40,126 bases of DNA from an uncultured Acidimicrobiales bacterium (GTDB lineage: Bacteria; Actinomycetota; Acidimicrobiia; Acidimicrobiales; SZUA-35). This document shows, piece after piece, positions 8,269-17,006 of this stretch. Numbering within the stretch: position 1 is the first letter of the stretch; each line of letters starts with the position of its first letter. The DNA lies in NCBI GenBank assembly GCA_937925335.1, contig CALEWY010000025.1:1-40126 (forward strand). Direction: 5' to 3'. The notes beneath the pieces are model-generated. The model saw nothing but the letters and a program-made list of their open reading frames with translations. It was not told the DNA's origin and did no database searches. The position numbers were made by a program, and so were the translations under genes.

Positions 8269-9693
8269 ATGCATTTCATTGATGGCGAGTGGATCAGCGG
8301 CTCGAGCACCTTCGACGTGACCAACCCAGCGACCGGCGAGGTCATCGGCTCGGTGGCCGACGGTGGCGCCGAGGAAACAACAGCCGCGATCGCTGCTGCC
8401 GACGCCGCGTTCGATTCGTGGGCCGGGCTCACCGCCTACCAGCGAAGCGACGTTCTGTATTCGGCGTGGCAGTTGATGGTCGAGCGCCACGAAGACCTGG
8501 CGACGCTGATGACCACCGAGCAGGGCAAGCCGATCAAGGCCGCTCGCAACGAAGTGAACTACGCCGCCGACTTCCTTCGTTGGTACGCCGAGGAAGCGAA
8601 GCGCGTCTACGGCGAAACCATCCCGTCAGCTCGCGCTGATCAGCGATTCCTCGTGATGCGCCAACCCCTGGGTGTTTGCGCTGCTGTTACCCCGTGGAAC
8701 TACCCGATCTCGATGCTCACCCGAAAGCTGGGACCGGCTCTTGCCGCGGGTTGCACGATGGTGCTGAAGCCTGCCGAGCAGACGCCGCTGTGCGCCAAGG
8801 CCGTGTTTGAGATCTTCGACGAGGTTGGGCTGCCGGCCGGTGTCGCCAACATGGTGAACGCGTCAAACCCGGTTCCAGTCGGCGAAACGCTCCTGTCCGA
8901 TGACCGAGTCCGCAAGCTGACGTTCACGGGCTCAACCGAGGTTGGCAAGCTCCTCGGCTCGACCGCATCGGCCGGCGTGAAGCGAGTGTCCATGGAACTT
9001 GGTGGCCACGCCCCGTTCATCGTGTTCGACGATGCCGACCCCGTCCACGCCGCCAAGGGTGCGTCGCTCGTGAAATTCTTGAACACCGGCCAAGCCTGTA
9101 TCTCACCAAACCGGATCTACGTGCAGCGGTCGATCGCCGAGCCGTTCCTCGACACCCTTTCTGAGCGGGTTGCCAAGATGCAGGCCGGAGAAGGGTTCAC
9201 CGCCGGCGTCAGCATTGGCCCGCTCGTCGACGAGGCGAGCGTGGCAAAGGTTGAGCGCCAGGTGAACGACGCGAGGGCCAAGGGAGCAACGGTTCTGACC
9301 GGCGGCGATCGCCTCACCGCCGATGGGCTCGACGCCGGACACTTCTTTGCCCCAACCGTGCTCGCCGACGTCACTCCAGACATGACGATTCACAACGAAG
9401 AGACGTTCGGTCCGGTTGCCCCGGTGATCGTGTTCGACGACGAGGACGACATCTTGACCAAGGCAAACGACACGTCCTACGGCCTCGCCGCCTATCTCTA
9501 CACCAGGGACGTCAGCCGAGCCTGGCGAATCGCTGAGGGACTGCGTTTCGGCATCATTGGAATCAACGACATCAACCCAACCTCCGCCGCGGCGCCGTTC
9601 GGTGGCATGAAGGAATCTGGGATCGGTCGAGAGGGCGGACACGTCGGCCTCGACGAGTACCTCGACACGAAGCTGGTTGGCTGGTCCGTTTGA
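8269..9693 (+). CDS. NAD(P)-dependent aldehyde dehydrogenase, succinate-semialdehyde dehydrogenase type
   Basis: 474 residues, full length for the ALDH family. It oxidises an aldehyde to the acid with NAD(P)+. Signature elements: the VTPWNYP oxyanion Asn, the LKPAEQTP cofactor lysine, FTGSTEVG (Rossmann loop), general base Glu243 in MELGGHAP, and nucleophile Cys277 in GQACISPNR. The C-terminus has the usual ETFGPV and PFGGMKESGIGREGG motifs. Overall resemblance is to GabD-type succinate-semialdehyde dehydrogenases, which feed GABA or other C4 semialdehydes into the TCA cycle. Exact substrate and cofactor preference are inferred. No GABA aminotransferase is adjacent. It appears to be a single-gene transcript, with a hairpin at 9702-9720. 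Confidence 0.92.
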   Translation: MHFIDGEWISGSSTFDVTNPATGEVIGSVADGGAEETTAAIAAADAAFDSWAGLTAYQRSDVLYSAWQLMVERHEDLATLMTTEQGKPIKAARNEVNYAADFLRWYAEEAKRVYGETIPSARADQRFLVMRQPLGVCAAVTPWNYPISMLTRKLGPALAAGCTMVLKPAEQTPLCAKAVFEIFDEVGLPAGVANMVNASNPVPVGETLLSDDRVRKLTFTGSTEVGKLLGSTASAGVKRVSMELGGHAPFIVFDDADPVHAAKGASLVKFLNTGQACISPNRIYVQRSIAEPFLDTLSERVAKMQAGEGFTAGVSIGPLVDEASVAKVERQVNDARAKGATVLTGGDRLTADGLDAGHFFAPTVLADVTPDMTIHNEETFGPVAPVIVFDDEDDILTKANDTSYGLAAYLYTRDVSRAWRIAEGLRFGIIGINDINPTSAAAPFGGMKESGIGREGGHVGLDEYLDTKLVGWSV

Positions 9694-9701
9694 CCCGTCT
9701 C

Positions 9702-9720
9702 GGCGTCGACTGTTGACGCC
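9702..9720 (+). terminator. Hairpin after the aldehyde dehydrogenase gene
   Basis: GGCGTC-gactgtt-GACGCC begins 8 nt after the stop codon. It can extend by a G-T and an A-T pair to an 8-bp stem with a 3-nt loop. No T tract, as is common in high-GC actinobacteria. Confidence 0.5.
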
Positions 9721-9809
9721 GCTTGTCGATCAAACTCGAACCGGCCGTTGGGTATTTTCACCCCGCTGGGGATGGTCAAGGAATCGTCACATCGTGTCGT
9801 AGAAGGGGC

Positions 9810-10589
9810 ATGTCCGCTCGCCGTATCTGCTCTCTGCTCTTGGCAACCTGCCTCGCAAGCGTGGCGTTCGTGACCGCACCGGCATCGGCGCAGTGGACCT
9901 CACAACCCGTCATGCTCGGCGACAACGACGTCTCGATCGTGCGGGGTGAGGACACGTGGATCAACGTCGCATGGACCGCCCCGACCACCATGGAGAACTT
10001 CCGTATGGTCGTGCAGGAATGGCAGGTCGGCACCGAAACGGCCTACGCCGAGGGCCGCGAAGCCGCCTTCCTCGAACAAGACCTCACCCTTTCCGCCGGT
10101 GAGATCGACGTCACCCGCTTCAAGCTCACGACGAGCGATGCCACACCCGAACGCTTCTTCATCCAAGTTGTTGCCGAGTGGGAGTTCGAAGGCGAGACCT
10201 ACCGCTACTTCCCCGGCGGTCTCAACCTCCGCCTCGTCGACTTCGACGGTGAGCAGTACAAGCTGCTGACCGACGACGCCACCGTCTCCAGCCGAGGCGA
10301 TGGCGCATCGAACTGGGTCGAGCTCGACTTCCTCGGACTCGCACCGATGACGAGCGACATCAGCGTCGCCATCGAGGGCGACGTGCCGATCTACTACCCG
10401 CAAGAAACCTTCACGAGCCTCCACCACGACGCTCGCCTGCGGGCCAACGAACGAGACGTCGCCCGCTTCTGGGTTGACCCCACAACGGTGAGCGAAGGAA
10501 GCGAAGAGGTCATCCTCGTCGTCCAGTGGCTCGACGCCGACGGTCAGCTCCAGTCCGACCGCTTCCCCTTCGTCCTCGACATCCTCTAA
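9810..10589 (+). CDS. Secreted protein of unknown function
   Basis: 259 residues. Signal peptide: MSARR, hydrophobic core about residues 6-22, cleavage near ASA-QW (27-28). The mature part is acidic and beta-rich with repeated short strands (FRMVVQEWQVG, FFIQVVAEWEF, EVILVVQWLD), suggesting one or two Ig-like or beta-sandwich domains, and it has no cysteine. No catalytic motif is seen and I do not recognise the family. Start ATG 9810 was chosen because the signal peptide begins there and a purine-rich GAAGGGG lies just upstream; the frame remains open to 9723. A TATTTT -10-like hexamer is at 9753-9758. Solitary gene. Confidence 0.82.
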   Translation: MSARRICSLLLATCLASVAFVTAPASAQWTSQPVMLGDNDVSIVRGEDTWINVAWTAPTTMENFRMVVQEWQVGTETAYAEGREAAFLEQDLTLSAGEIDVTRFKLTTSDATPERFFIQVVAEWEFEGETYRYFPGGLNLRLVDFDGEQYKLLTDDATVSSRGDGASNWVELDFLGLAPMTSDISVAIEGDVPIYYPQETFTSLHHDARLRANERDVARFWVDPTTVSEGSEEVILVVQWLDADGQLQSDRFPFVLDIL

Positions 10590-10620
10590 AGGTTCCGGCT
10601 CTCGCCGCCGGCCTTTCCCC

Positions 10621-10676
10621 GGTCGGAGTGCAACGCCGCCCAAAGAGCGGCGATACGGCGGCTCGCTATTCCGACC
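10621..10676 (+). terminator. Large branched hairpin after the secreted protein gene
   Basis: Outer arms GGTCGGA (10621-10627) and TCCGACC (10670-10676) enclose GCCGC-N7-GCGGC (10635-10651). A second GGCGGC (10657-10662) can pair with the same left arm. A likely rho-independent-type end or processing structure in the 151-bp gap. It may be only a terminator; an sRNA cannot be supported. Confidence 0.4.
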
Positions 10677-10726
10677 CGCACAGGTTTGGGATGCGGACGG
10701 GATTCTTCGTTCTGAGCGGGCCGGGC

Positions 10727-10732
10727 TACCTT
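10727..10732 (+). promoter_or_regulatory. -10-like hexamer, leaderless start of the 10741 SDR gene
   Basis: TACCTT ends 8 nt before ATG 10741; no Shine-Dalgarno sequence in the gap. Confidence 0.45.
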
Positions 10733-10740
10733 CCCGGGCC

Positions 10741-11610
10741 ATGAAGGAACTTCAGGGAAGAACCGCCGTCATCACCGGAGCAGCGAGCGGAATGGGCCTC
10801 TCGTTCGCCGTCCGTTTTGCCCGCGCTGGCATGAACGTCGTGATGGCCGACATCGAAGAGCCGGTTCTCGCCGAGGCCGAAGCACAGGTCGCCGCCGCGG
10901 CTGTTGCCGCTGGCCAGACGATCGGGACGATGACATCGATCACCGACGTGGCCGACGCCGATGCCGTCCGAGCTCTTGCGGCCGCGTCGATCGAACGGTT
11001 CGGGCAGGTCAACGTTCTGTGCAACAACGCGGGCGTCGCTGGCAGCACGCTCGGTTCCGATGTGATCGATCTGCAGAACTGGAAGTGGGTTATCGACGTC
11101 AACCTCTGGGGTGTTGTCCACGGCCACGAAGCGTTCCTCCCCCACATGCTCGAACATGGCGACGGCCACATCATCAACACGGCATCGATGGCCGGACACT
11201 TCCCGGGCCACAGCGCGTACTCCGCTTCGAAGTGGGCCGTTGTCGGCATCACCGAGGGACTCCACCACCAGCTTGCGGCATCAACGATCGGCGTGTCGTG
11301 CCTCTGCCCCGGGTGGGTGCAAACCAAGATCGCCGACAGCGACCGCAACCGACCCGAGTGGGCAGCGCCATCGGCCCTTGACGAACCGAGTGAGGAAGCC
11401 GAGGTTCGCTCAGCGTTCGTACGCGAGCTGCTCGCGTCGGGCATGCCGCCAGACGAGGTCGCCGATCTCGTGCACGACGCAATCATCAACGAAACGTTCT
11501 GGATCTTCACCGACCAAACGATGGTGCAGGCAATGGCCCCTCGTTATGACGCCGTGTTGAACAACACCAATCCGGTCTCGGTCATCGACGCTCTCATCGA
11601 CCCCGACTGA
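10741..11610 (+). CDS. Short-chain dehydrogenase/reductase (SDR)
   Basis: 289 residues, classical SDR fold. The nucleotide-binding motif TGAASGMG is near residues 12-19, NNAG about 97-100, and the catalytic triad is Ser149, Tyr160 and Lys164 (YSASK). The Asp in VMADIEE after strand 2 suggests NAD(H) preference. It oxidises an alcohol or reduces a carbonyl; the substrate is unknown. The C-terminal 80 residues (after PGWVQTKIAD) extend beyond a minimal SDR and probably shape the substrate pocket. Convergent with a second SDR gene; a hairpin lies between them. Confidence 0.9.
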   Translation: MKELQGRTAVITGAASGMGLSFAVRFARAGMNVVMADIEEPVLAEAEAQVAAAAVAAGQTIGTMTSITDVADADAVRALAAASIERFGQVNVLCNNAGVAGSTLGSDVIDLQNWKWVIDVNLWGVVHGHEAFLPHMLEHGDGHIINTASMAGHFPGHSAYSASKWAVVGITEGLHHQLAASTIGVSCLCPGWVQTKIADSDRNRPEWAAPSALDEPSEEAEVRSAFVRELLASGMPPDEVADLVHDAIINETFWIFTDQTMVQAMAPRYDAVLNNTNPVSVIDALIDPD

Positions 11611-11666
11611 CCTGAGTCCGTTCGTGCTCCTGAGTGCTGACACCTGAACGACCGGCCGCAAGCCTG

Positions 11667-11713
11667 AGCGCAGACCGACCGATCTGCGCTGACAGGTCTA
11701 GCTGATCTGCGCT
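11667..11713. terminator. Hairpin with a repeated right arm between convergent SDR genes
   Basis: AGCGCAGA (11667-11674), 8-nt loop, TCTGCGCT (11683-11690). A second copy of the right arm sits at 11706-11713, inside a 13-bp direct repeat GATCTGCGCTGAC (11681-11693 and 11704-11716). Likely bidirectional terminator. The rest of 11611-11720 shows nothing further. Confidence 0.45.
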
Positions 11714-11720
11714 GACTCGA

Positions 11721-12605
11721 CTAGCGGCCTGGTGGCCGATGGTGGCGAATTGGATGGGTCGTGCGGAACGGCTCCGGCCAGTCCTCGAATCGTGGGCCAA
11801 CGTTCATGCCGCCGTCGACGGAGAAGTGCTGTCCGGTGATCCAGGCACCGTCGTCCGATGCCAGGAATGTCACGGCGCCAGCGATGTCGGCCGGTTCACC
11901 GACTCGGCCGAGCGGGTGCAGTGACGCGTCGCGTTCGCGCACCTCGGCGAGCTGCTCATTGGTGGCGTTGGGGTTGCCGACGTAGAGCGGCGTTGCGATC
12001 AAACCCGGGCAGATGGCGTTGCACCGGATCTTCGATTCAGCGAGCTCGAGCGAGGCCGTCTCGGTCAACGCAACAACGGCCGACTTCGCTGCGGAGTAGA
12101 GGTGAGGACCCCACCCGGGGCGCTTCGCACAGATGGACGCCGTGTTGATGATCGACCCACCTCCACGTTTCGCAATCTCTGGCGCGCCGTGTTTGATCCC
12201 AAGAAAGACCGACTTCACGAGGACGTCGAAGGTCAGATCGAAGTCTTCCACCGACGCTTCGACCAGCGGACCGAGCGCTCCCCCGAACCCTGCGTTGTTG
12301 AACACGATGTCGAGGCCACCGAAGAGGTCGACAGCCTCGCTCACCGCAGCGGCAACATCGCCTTCACTTGAAACGTCAGTGCGAAGTGACGCCACGCGTT
12401 CGCCCAACTCATCGGCAAGCGCAGCCGCGCCATCACCGTCGAGATCGGCGATCAGAACGGATGCCCCTTCCTCGACGAATCGACGGACCGTTCCCGCGCC
12501 GATACCCGACGCACCACCGGTGACGATCACGACTTTCTCGTCAAAACGAGCGCGGTCGACATGTGGGCCGGCGTCATCGTTCTGCGCAGGTTGAGCCTCA
12601 GCCAT
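11721..12605 (-). CDS. Short-chain dehydrogenase/reductase coupled to a DUF169 gene
   Basis: 294 residues from ATG 12605. Motifs: TGGASGIG (29-36), acidic residue after strand 2 (IADLDGD, NAD preference likely), NNAG (103-106), catalytic Ser157, Tyr170, Lys174 (YSAAK), and the C-terminal SVDGGM of the FabG-like classical group. The frame is open to 12632. I prefer 12605 because GGAG lies 6 nt upstream and the ATG overlaps the stop of the upstream DUF169 gene by 8 bases (ATGGCTGA), a typical translational coupling. The C-terminal tail FEDWPEPFRTTHPIRHHRPPGR is unusual and may reach the active site of a partner subunit. Substrate unknown. Confidence 0.9.
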   Translation of the reverse strand: MAEAQPAQNDDAGPHVDRARFDEKVVIVTGGASGIGAGTVRRFVEEGASVLIADLDGDGAAALADELGERVASLRTDVSSEGDVAAAVSEAVDLFGGLDIVFNNAGFGGALGPLVEASVEDFDLTFDVLVKSVFLGIKHGAPEIAKRGGGSIINTASICAKRPGWGPHLYSAAKSAVVALTETASLELAESKIRCNAICPGLIATPLYVGNPNATNEQLAEVRERDASLHPLGRVGEPADIAGAVTFLASDDGAWITGQHFSVDGGMNVGPRFEDWPEPFRTTHPIRHHRPPGR

Positions 12606-13425
12606 AGGAGACTCCGAGACCAGCCCGTGCATCTTGTTGCACGCCGTAGTTCGGGATTGGGTAGCGCAGACCGTTGCCCGACAGTGCCTGCAGACCAGCG
12701 ATCGCTTTCGGCACGAACTGCGGCGGCATCGCCATCAGAAGTTCGTCATCTTGCACACCGCCGTATCGGCGCTCGGCGAAGCAGGGAATCGAGAGGCTTG
12801 GTTCGCCCGTCGACAGTGCTCGACCCCACGAGTCTGCACAGGCGGACTCACCGACGCAGCCCCACTCGAAGTTCTTGTAGCCGCTCCACTGGAGACCGTT
12901 GATGAGCAGGATCATCTGCGCGGGGTTTGCGTAGATCATGCAGATGTCGGGCGGATCGAGTCGACCGGCGACGAGCGGTGACACGGCCATCGCCTGGTAC
13001 TTGCCGAACGGCACGGTGTGCATGGCGTGCTGATGCGCCGAAGAGTCTTCGATCGTTTCGAACCAGACCCCGGCCATCTTGTCACCGCTGAGCCAGTCGT
13101 CATCACGGGGATGCAGACCGATCACCGCGCCACATTGCGGCCCAACCAGATCGTCGTTGGTAATACCGACGGTCCAGTTCAAGCGACTGGCCATACCAAC
13201 GATCTGATCGGTCGTGTGGATGTCCTTCGGACGTCGAATCCGCGGGATGGCTTCCATCTCCTCCACGGTCGCAAACATCGACATACCGATCGGCGTCGTC
13301 CGAAGGCGGAGAAGGCGGTTGAGCGAGTCGACGAGGCCCGGCCAGTCTTCACCACGCGGAACGGGTCCGATGGTCACCTGTTGTTCGGAAGCAGTCGTGT
13401 TGTCGGTCGATTCCTGCGTGGTCAT
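12598..13425 (-). CDS. DUF169-family protein
   Basis: 275 residues. The pattern fits DUF169 (COG2043): an N-terminal LRLRTTPIGMSMF segment, a central CGAVIGL motif, YANPAQMILLINGLQW, then a cysteine-bearing GCVGESACADSW motif and a C-terminal DDELLMAMPPQFV segment. DUF169 proteins are often encoded near redox or cofactor genes and their biochemical role is unknown; the conserved cysteines invite metal or cofactor binding. Start ATG 13425 is preceded by TAGCGT at 7 nt (leaderless). A longer reading to 13461 is possible but has no start signal. It forms a two-gene operon with the SDR downstream. Confidence 0.85.
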   Translation of the reverse strand: MTTQESTDNTTASEQQVTIGPVPRGEDWPGLVDSLNRLLRLRTTPIGMSMFATVEEMEAIPRIRRPKDIHTTDQIVGMASRLNWTVGITNDDLVGPQCGAVIGLHPRDDDWLSGDKMAGVWFETIEDSSAHQHAMHTVPFGKYQAMAVSPLVAGRLDPPDICMIYANPAQMILLINGLQWSGYKNFEWGCVGESACADSWGRALSTGEPSLSIPCFAERRYGGVQDDELLMAMPPQFVPKAIAGLQALSGNGLRYPIPNYGVQQDARAGLGVSYG

Positions 13426-13432
13426 GTCGGCG

Positions 13433-13438
13433 ACGCTA
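13433..13438 (-). promoter_or_regulatory. -10-like hexamer for the DUF169-SDR operon
   Basis: TAGCGT on the minus strand, 7 nt before ATG 13425; leaderless arrangement. Confidence 0.5.
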
Positions 13439-13509
13439 CTGCTCGGGCCGATTTCATTCACTTCCGGCTCAAGTGGAGGCCAATCTGCCCCGAAGAAACG
13501 GAGGTGAAG

Positions 13510-13905
13510 ATGATTGCGCGTGTGACAGCAGCTGCCCTTGCCTCGACCCTCATGCTCGGTGCATGCGGGACCGGATCCGACGAAGCAGCACCAGATCTGG
13601 CCTTTGCCGACTCGACCGAGTTGACCACCTTTGGCACAACAACCACCCTTCTCATCGCAGAGAGGCCGGACGTTGATCTGCCAGACGACGAAGTCACCTT
13701 CGTGAAGTTTGAAGCCACGTGGGTGTGCGAACTTCAGCGCCGCACCTTCCCAACCCCCGAAGCGTTGCAGGTCGCACTCGACGAGCAGCTATCGGCAACC
13801 GGTCTCACCCGGGCTGACTACGACACGTTCCGCTCCGCCGTGAACAACAGCCAGGACCTGCGCGATTCGATCCTGTTCGAATACCAGGAAACCTGCCAGC
13901 CCTAA
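13510..13905 (+). CDS. Small lipoprotein, unknown function
   Basis: 131 residues with a short signal peptide and lipobox LGAC (Cys19). A Thr/Asp-rich linker is followed by a compact acidic domain with two further cysteines (WVCELQRR; ETCQP) that could form one disulfide, and the helix-rich segment FPTPEALQVALDEQL. Similar small lipoproteins are common in actinobacteria; no function can be assigned. Start ATG 13510 has AGGTG 4-5 nt upstream. Divergent from the DUF169 gene; the gap of 84 bp holds both promoters. Confidence 0.8.
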   Translation: MIARVTAAALASTLMLGACGTGSDEAAPDLAFADSTELTTFGTTTTLLIAERPDVDLPDDEVTFVKFEATWVCELQRRTFPTPEALQVALDEQLSATGLTRADYDTFRSAVNNSQDLRDSILFEYQETCQP

Positions 13906-14006
13906 CGCGGCTCACTCCGATCTGTACGTGCTGACCGGCAGACATCGCCCGCGCGCCCTCGGGAGCGATCGGACGAACGTGCGTTCCCGCTTGGGTGGTG
14001 AGGGCA

Positions 14007-14012
14007 TAAGCT
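14007..14012 (+). promoter_or_regulatory. -10-like hexamer, leaderless GTG start of the SNF2 gene
   Basis: TAAGCT ends 6 nt before GTG 14019. The remaining gap from 13906 has a distant TCCGATC/GATCGGA pair but no clear terminator. Confidence 0.45.
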
Positions 14013-14018
14013 CTCATC

Positions 14019-17006
14019 GTGCAATCCGGGACGAGCGAAACGAGCGATCGCCAGATTGGCGAGGGCGATCACGCCACGCTGGTCATCGCTGATCCTCCCC
14101 GGGCATCGTGGTTCGCTCTTTGGCGCGATGACGAAGGCACGTCACTCCTCGATCTCGTCGCTCCTGACGACCATCTCGAACGCCGCTCGGTTGCCCTCAA
14201 CCGCCCGGGCCCTGGCGGCACGATCGCAACCACGACCGCTTCCGTTCGTGCACTCCCGGTTGCGTCGGCGATCAACGAGTTGGCTGCTCTCGAAGCAAGC
14301 GACGACGTCACCGCGTCCGTTCGAGCGTGGTCGGTTGGTGTTCGTCTCGCGCTCGATCTCGTCGCCCGAGGCCGACTCCTCCCAACACTCAGCGATGAGG
14401 GCTTTGATGCCTGGCGTCTCGACCCGCTCGACCTCATCGATCGCGAACGGTTCGGCCAACTGGCCGACGCACTGCCGACCGAGGCGTTCTGCATTCCACT
14501 TGCGGCGGGCCAGCCGACCACCGAGTTCGCCGAGCCAACAACGATGGTGCGAGGCCTGTACGACGCCATCGCCGATTCGATGGTTCGCACCAGTTCAGCG
14601 TCGGCGATCATCGAGAGTCCCCCCTTCGCCGACACCGATCGGCTTCGGCTCCCCCATCTTCGTTCATGGGTCGACGACATCGCGTCGGTTCACTGCGCTG
14701 GCGCAGTGCTCGCGCTTCGGGTGTTCCCTCCCGGATCGTTCGATCACTCGTTCGACTCGAGCCTGATCCCCAACGACAACCAGGGCGAGCGGTGGCGGGT
14801 CGTCTTTCAGCTCCGCAGCCAACGAGATCCGTCGCTCGTCGTCGATGCCGGTCAGCTCTGGACCTCGCCACGAGAGGTGATGGAGCGCCTCGGCCGAGAG
14901 GTTGAGGTCGATCTCCTCTCCGGGTTGCGCCGAGCGGCCGATATCTGCCCGTCGCTCGCTCCCGCGCTCGATCGCTCGGCACCATCGTCGATCGACATCA
15001 GCGACACCGAACTCGACGAACTGCTCGACAACCTCGACGCACTGTCGGCCGCGTCCATCGAGGTGAAGTGGCCATCCGATCTGGTCTCGCCAACGATCGA
15101 ACGCAATCTCATCGTGTCGGCGTCTGCCCCGGGTGGAGCGCTGCCGACGATCACCGATCTCGACAGCCTCCTCACGGTCAATTGGGAGTTCCTGCTCGAC
15201 GGTTCGCCCCTCACCCAAGCCGAACTCAAGATTTTGGGCGAAGCGAAACGAGCGATCGTCCCGATTCGAGGTCGCTGGGTTCGCCTCGATCAACGAACTC
15301 GAGATCGCCTCAAGGAGCGGGCGCCGTCGATTTCCGCGGCTGACGCTCTGGCCGCTGCTTTGGGCGATGGCCTCAACATGGCGGCGCTCGACGCTTCGCC
15401 GACCGGCACCGACGCACTCGTTGGTGCACTCAACGAGCTCGAGGTGGTCAAGGTCGAAGTTCGAGGAGCGGTCGGCGATCTTGCAACTCGACTGCGGGCC
15501 CTCACTGGCGAGCGTGAGGAGCCCGAGCCCGCCCAGCTCCAGGCCGAGCTGCGCCCCTACCAGAGGCGGGGCCTCGCATGGATGTCCGACCTGTGCGATA
15601 TCGGGCTTGGAGGCTGCTTGGCCGACGACATGGGACTGGGCAAGACCATTCAGCTCTTGTCGCTCCACGCCAAGCGAGGCGGCGCCACGCTCGTGGTCTG
15701 CCCCACGTCGCTTGTTGCCAACTGGGAGCGCGAAGCCAAGCGATTCCTGCCCGGCACCATCGTTCACCGATTCCACGGGTCGAGCCGCTCGCTCGGCACT
15801 GTCGAGCCGGGCGATCTCGTCATCACGACCTACGGCGTTGTTCGCACCGACGTCGACACGCTCGCGACCGTCGCATGGGATCTCGTGGTGGCAGACGAAG
15901 CCCAGCACGCAAAGAACCCTCGCTCGCGCACCGCAAAGGCGCTTCGACAGCTACCGGGGCGGGCTCGGATTGCGCTCACGGGAACCCCCGTCGAGAACCG
16001 CTTGAGCGAGTTGTGGTCGATTCTCGACTGGGCGGTTCCCGGCCTTCTCGGCCCGCTCGAAACCTTCCGCCGCAACACCGCAACGCCGATCGAGAAGGAC
16101 GGCGATCCAGAAGCCACCGCCCGTCTCGCCTCGATCGTCTCTCCGTTTCTGCTGCGCCGAAAGAAGACCGACCCGGGGATCGCTCCGGAGCTGCCACCGA
16201 AGAACGAGCGCGACGTTGTGGTGCCGCTCACCGACGAGCAGGTCTCGCTCTATCGGGCGACCACCGAAGAGGTGCTGGCCGATCTGAAAGACAACGAGGG
16301 CCTCGCTCGCCACGGCATCGTGCTCCGGCTGCTCACTGCGTTGAAGCAGATCACGAACCACCCGGCCCAGTTCCTCGGCGAGACCGAACCACTCGAGGGC
16401 CGTTCAGGCAAGCTTGCCGCCTTCGATGGTTTGATCGACCTCGCCATGAGCAATGGCGAGCAAACCCTCGTGTTCAGCCAATACGTGGCGATGGGTGAAC
16501 TGCTCGAAACACACCTGGCCAAGCGCGGCGTGAAGGCTGCAATGTTGCATGGCGGCCTGTCGCTCAACAAGCGACAAGAGCTCGTCGATCGTTTCCAGGC
16601 CGGCACACTCCCCGTCTTGATCCTGTCGCTCAAGGCCGGCGGTACCGGCCTCAACCTCACCGCGGCAACCCACGTCATCCACTACGACCGTTGGTGGAAC
16701 CCCGCCGTCGAGGATCAAGCGACCGATCGCGCCTACCGCATCGGGCAGACTCAGACCGTCTCGGTTCACCGTCTCGTGACCGAAGGAACGGTCGAGGATC
16801 GTGTCGCCGAACTGCTCCGAGCGAAACGAGCATTGGCCGACAAGGTGGTTGGCGGTGGCGAGAGCTGGATCGGCAACCTCGACGACGACGATCTCGCCGC
16901 GCTCGTCCGCCTCGACGACAATACGATCGACCTCACCGATGGCGATTCCGAAGGCTCGAGCGACGCCAGCGGCTCGTCGAGCGGCAACCCGATCGAGGCC
17001 GCCTGA
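14019..17006 (+). CDS. SNF2-family DNA translocase/helicase (YwqA-like)
   Basis: 995 residues. The first 500 or so form the bacterial SNF2 N-terminal region. The helicase core begins near 505 (LRPYQRRGLAWM). Walker A DDMGLGKT (536-543), DEAQH box (626-630), LTGTPVENR motif III, then the C-terminal RecA lobe with FSQYVAMGELLE, MLHGGLSLNKRQ, GGTGLNL and arginine-finger motif YRIGQ (906-910). It should translocate on double-stranded DNA using ATP; bacterial members are poorly understood and may remodel protein-DNA complexes or aid repair. An acidic/serine tail (DGDSEGSSDASGSSSG) ends the protein. The stop overlaps the start of the SWIM gene (TGATG), so they are coupled. Confidence 0.93.
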   Translation: MQSGTSETSDRQIGEGDHATLVIADPPRASWFALWRDDEGTSLLDLVAPDDHLERRSVALNRPGPGGTIATTTASVRALPVASAINELAALEASDDVTASVRAWSVGVRLALDLVARGRLLPTLSDEGFDAWRLDPLDLIDRERFGQLADALPTEAFCIPLAAGQPTTEFAEPTTMVRGLYDAIADSMVRTSSASAIIESPPFADTDRLRLPHLRSWVDDIASVHCAGAVLALRVFPPGSFDHSFDSSLIPNDNQGERWRVVFQLRSQRDPSLVVDAGQLWTSPREVMERLGREVEVDLLSGLRRAADICPSLAPALDRSAPSSIDISDTELDELLDNLDALSAASIEVKWPSDLVSPTIERNLIVSASAPGGALPTITDLDSLLTVNWEFLLDGSPLTQAELKILGEAKRAIVPIRGRWVRLDQRTRDRLKERAPSISAADALAAALGDGLNMAALDASPTGTDALVGALNELEVVKVEVRGAVGDLATRLRALTGEREEPEPAQLQAELRPYQRRGLAWMSDLCDIGLGGCLADDMGLGKTIQLLSLHAKRGGATLVVCPTSLVANWEREAKRFLPGTIVHRFHGSSRSLGTVEPGDLVITTYGVVRTDVDTLATVAWDLVVADEAQHAKNPRSRTAKALRQLPGRARIALTGTPVENRLSELWSILDWAVPGLLGPLETFRRNTATPIEKDGDPEATARLASIVSPFLLRRKKTDPGIAPELPPKNERDVVVPLTDEQVSLYRATTEEVLADLKDNEGLARHGIVLRLLTALKQITNHPAQFLGETEPLEGRSGKLAAFDGLIDLAMSNGEQTLVFSQYVAMGELLETHLAKRGVKAAMLHGGLSLNKRQELVDRFQAGTLPVLILSLKAGGTGLNLTAATHVIHYDRWWNPAVEDQATDRAYRIGQTQTVSVHRLVTEGTVEDRVAELLRAKRALADKVVGGGESWIGNLDDDDLAALVRLDDNTIDLTDGDSEGSSDASGSSSGNPIEAA

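Noticed and set aside
10621..10676. Small regulatory RNA
   Set aside because: Structure is good but there is no promoter-like sequence for it and it sits just after a stop codon; terminator is the simpler reading.
14664..15908. Minus-strand open frame of 414 codons opposite the SNF2 gene
   Set aside because: Lies within the helicase coding region, no start signal and no recognisable domain.
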